Below, piece after piece: positions 4,915 through 5,245 of a stretch of 5,245 bases of DNA; positions within the stretch are counted from its first letter, which is position 1; every line of letters starts with the position of its first letter. The stretch is from Burkholderia gladioli (GTDB taxonomy: Bacteria; Pseudomonadota; Gammaproteobacteria; Burkholderiales; Burkholderiaceae), in NCBI GenBank assembly GCA_009914575.1, contig WNEB01000132.1, positions 1 through 5,245 on the forward strand, read 5' to 3'. The position numbers and the translations under genes are program-made. Under the pieces are notes generated by a model, which was not told where the DNA came from, made no database searches, and worked only from the letters and a program-made list of their open reading frames with translations.

Positions 4915-5245
4915 TGACCCGTCCTGAAATAGGTTGACACTTTTTCGCCGAATCGAAGAGGTGGCAAGTGGGACAAGGGATCAAGCGGACGCAGCGCGAC
5001 TACAGCCTGGCTTTTAAACTGTCGGTCGTGGAGCAGGTGGAAAAAGGCGAACTGACCTACAAAGCCGCCCAACTGCGCTACGGAATCCAGGGGCGCTCGA
5101 CCGTGCTGGTATGGTTACGCAAGCACGGCTTACAGGACTGGGCCAATCCATCCGGTCGTGCACGCTCAGGTTCCACCATGCCGAAACAAGACGCCAAACC
5201 GCTCACACCGGAGCAGCGCATCAAGCAACTGGAGACCCAACTCCG
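4915..5245 (+). mobile_element. Left end of an IS3-family insertion sequence, continues beyond window
   Basis: The element most likely begins at 4915 with TGACCCGTCCTGAAATAGG, an IS3-family style terminus opening with TGA. The start of orfA follows 53 bp inside. The right end, orfB and the flanking target duplication are outside the window, so the boundary is inferred from the typical TG terminus and from the change from leader sequence to IS sequence. It is inserted about 113 bp upstream of the glycosyltransferase start, pointing away from it. Confidence 0.65.
4968..5245 (+). CDS. IS3-family transposase OrfA, N-terminal 92 residues
   Basis: Translation from GTG at 4968 gives MGQGIKRTQRDYSLAFKLSV, followed by VEQVEKGELTYKAAQLRYGI and STVLVWLRKHGLQDW. 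This is the helix-turn-helix of IS3-family OrfA (HTH_Tnp_1 type, residues about 12-56), which binds the element's ends. The residues EQRIKQLETQL at the edge begin the leucine-zipper coiled coil that normally follows and mediates dimerisation. The start is supported by AGAGG at 4957-4961, six bases upstream. An earlier GTG at 4961 is in another frame. The frame is open to the edge, so intactness and the usual -1 frameshift into orfB cannot be judged. No such reading frame is needed on the other strand. TTGACA at 4934-4939 is a possible -35 box, without a clear -10. Confidence 0.85.
   Translation, partial: MGQGIKRTQRDYSLAFKLSVVEQVEKGELTYKAAQLRYGIQGRSTVLVWLRKHGLQDWANPSGRARSGSTMPKQDAKPLTPEQRIKQLETQL

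Noticed and set aside
4934..4962. TTGACA as a full sigma-70 promoter for the IS3 transposase
   Set aside because: The -35 hexamer is perfect, but no -10-like sequence occurs at suitable spacing, so only a partial promoter can be claimed.
3030..5072. A 680-codon minus-strand frame over the glycosyltransferase and into the IS3 end
   Set aside because: It runs through IS sequence and is Arg/Ala/His-rich without family features, whereas the overlapping 586-residue frame has clear membrane segments and glycosyltransferase motifs.
1..5245. CRISPR array, tRNA, rRNA, or a defence or biosynthetic system
   Set aside because: No regularly spaced repeats, no tRNA-like cloverleaf and no nuclease, methylase, toxin or synthase motifs were seen on either strand.

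Overview
The window looks like the chromosome of a Burkholderia-type betaproteobacterium. It has very high GC with strong G/C bias at third codon positions. Its proteins have the character of Burkholderia products: a YidB/DUF937 protein with the phrase QPISPDTLQNVLGP, a ComEA-like helix-hairpin-helix protein with an Ala/Pro/Lys-rich tail, and a GT39/ArnT-like membrane glycosyltransferase followed by a MATE transporter. The assignment rests on recognised protein character and composition, not on a database search.

Layout from left to right, with every chromosomal gene on the minus strand: (1) the 5' end of an IS256-family insertion sequence, whose transposase start lies at 125 and runs off the left edge; (2) a DUF937/YidB-like gene (189-609) broken by two single-base deletions, with its 3' end apparently replaced by IS sequence; (3) a likely hairpin terminator, then an intact secreted HhH/ComEA-like gene (721-1311); (4) a 364-bp gene-free, G-rich stretch holding small palindromes and direct repeats; (5) a MATE-family efflux gene (1676-3036) carrying about four single-base frameshifts; (6) an intact 586-aa multi-membrane glycosyltransferase gene (3041-4801), only 4 bp upstream of the MATE start and evidently its operon partner; (7) a short leader with two hairpins and a -10-like box; (8) the left end and orfA start of an IS3-family element on the plus strand, beginning near 4915 and running off the right edge.

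The glycosyltransferase and MATE genes form a leftward two-gene operon. The first would move sugar from a lipid carrier to an envelope acceptor; the second would export a small molecule. ComEA-like and YidB-like genes follow in the same direction but are separated by a terminator-like hairpin and have their own ribosome-binding sites.

The main message is genome erosion. Two insertion sequences flank the block, and two of the four chromosomal genes carry multiple frameshifts while the other two are clean. This fits a genome undergoing IS expansion and pseudogene formation, as in host-restricted Burkholderia lineages. Several lesions sit in or beside short base runs, so sequencing error must also be considered. 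I see no convincing new defence system, CRISPR array, tRNA, rRNA or biosynthetic cluster here.
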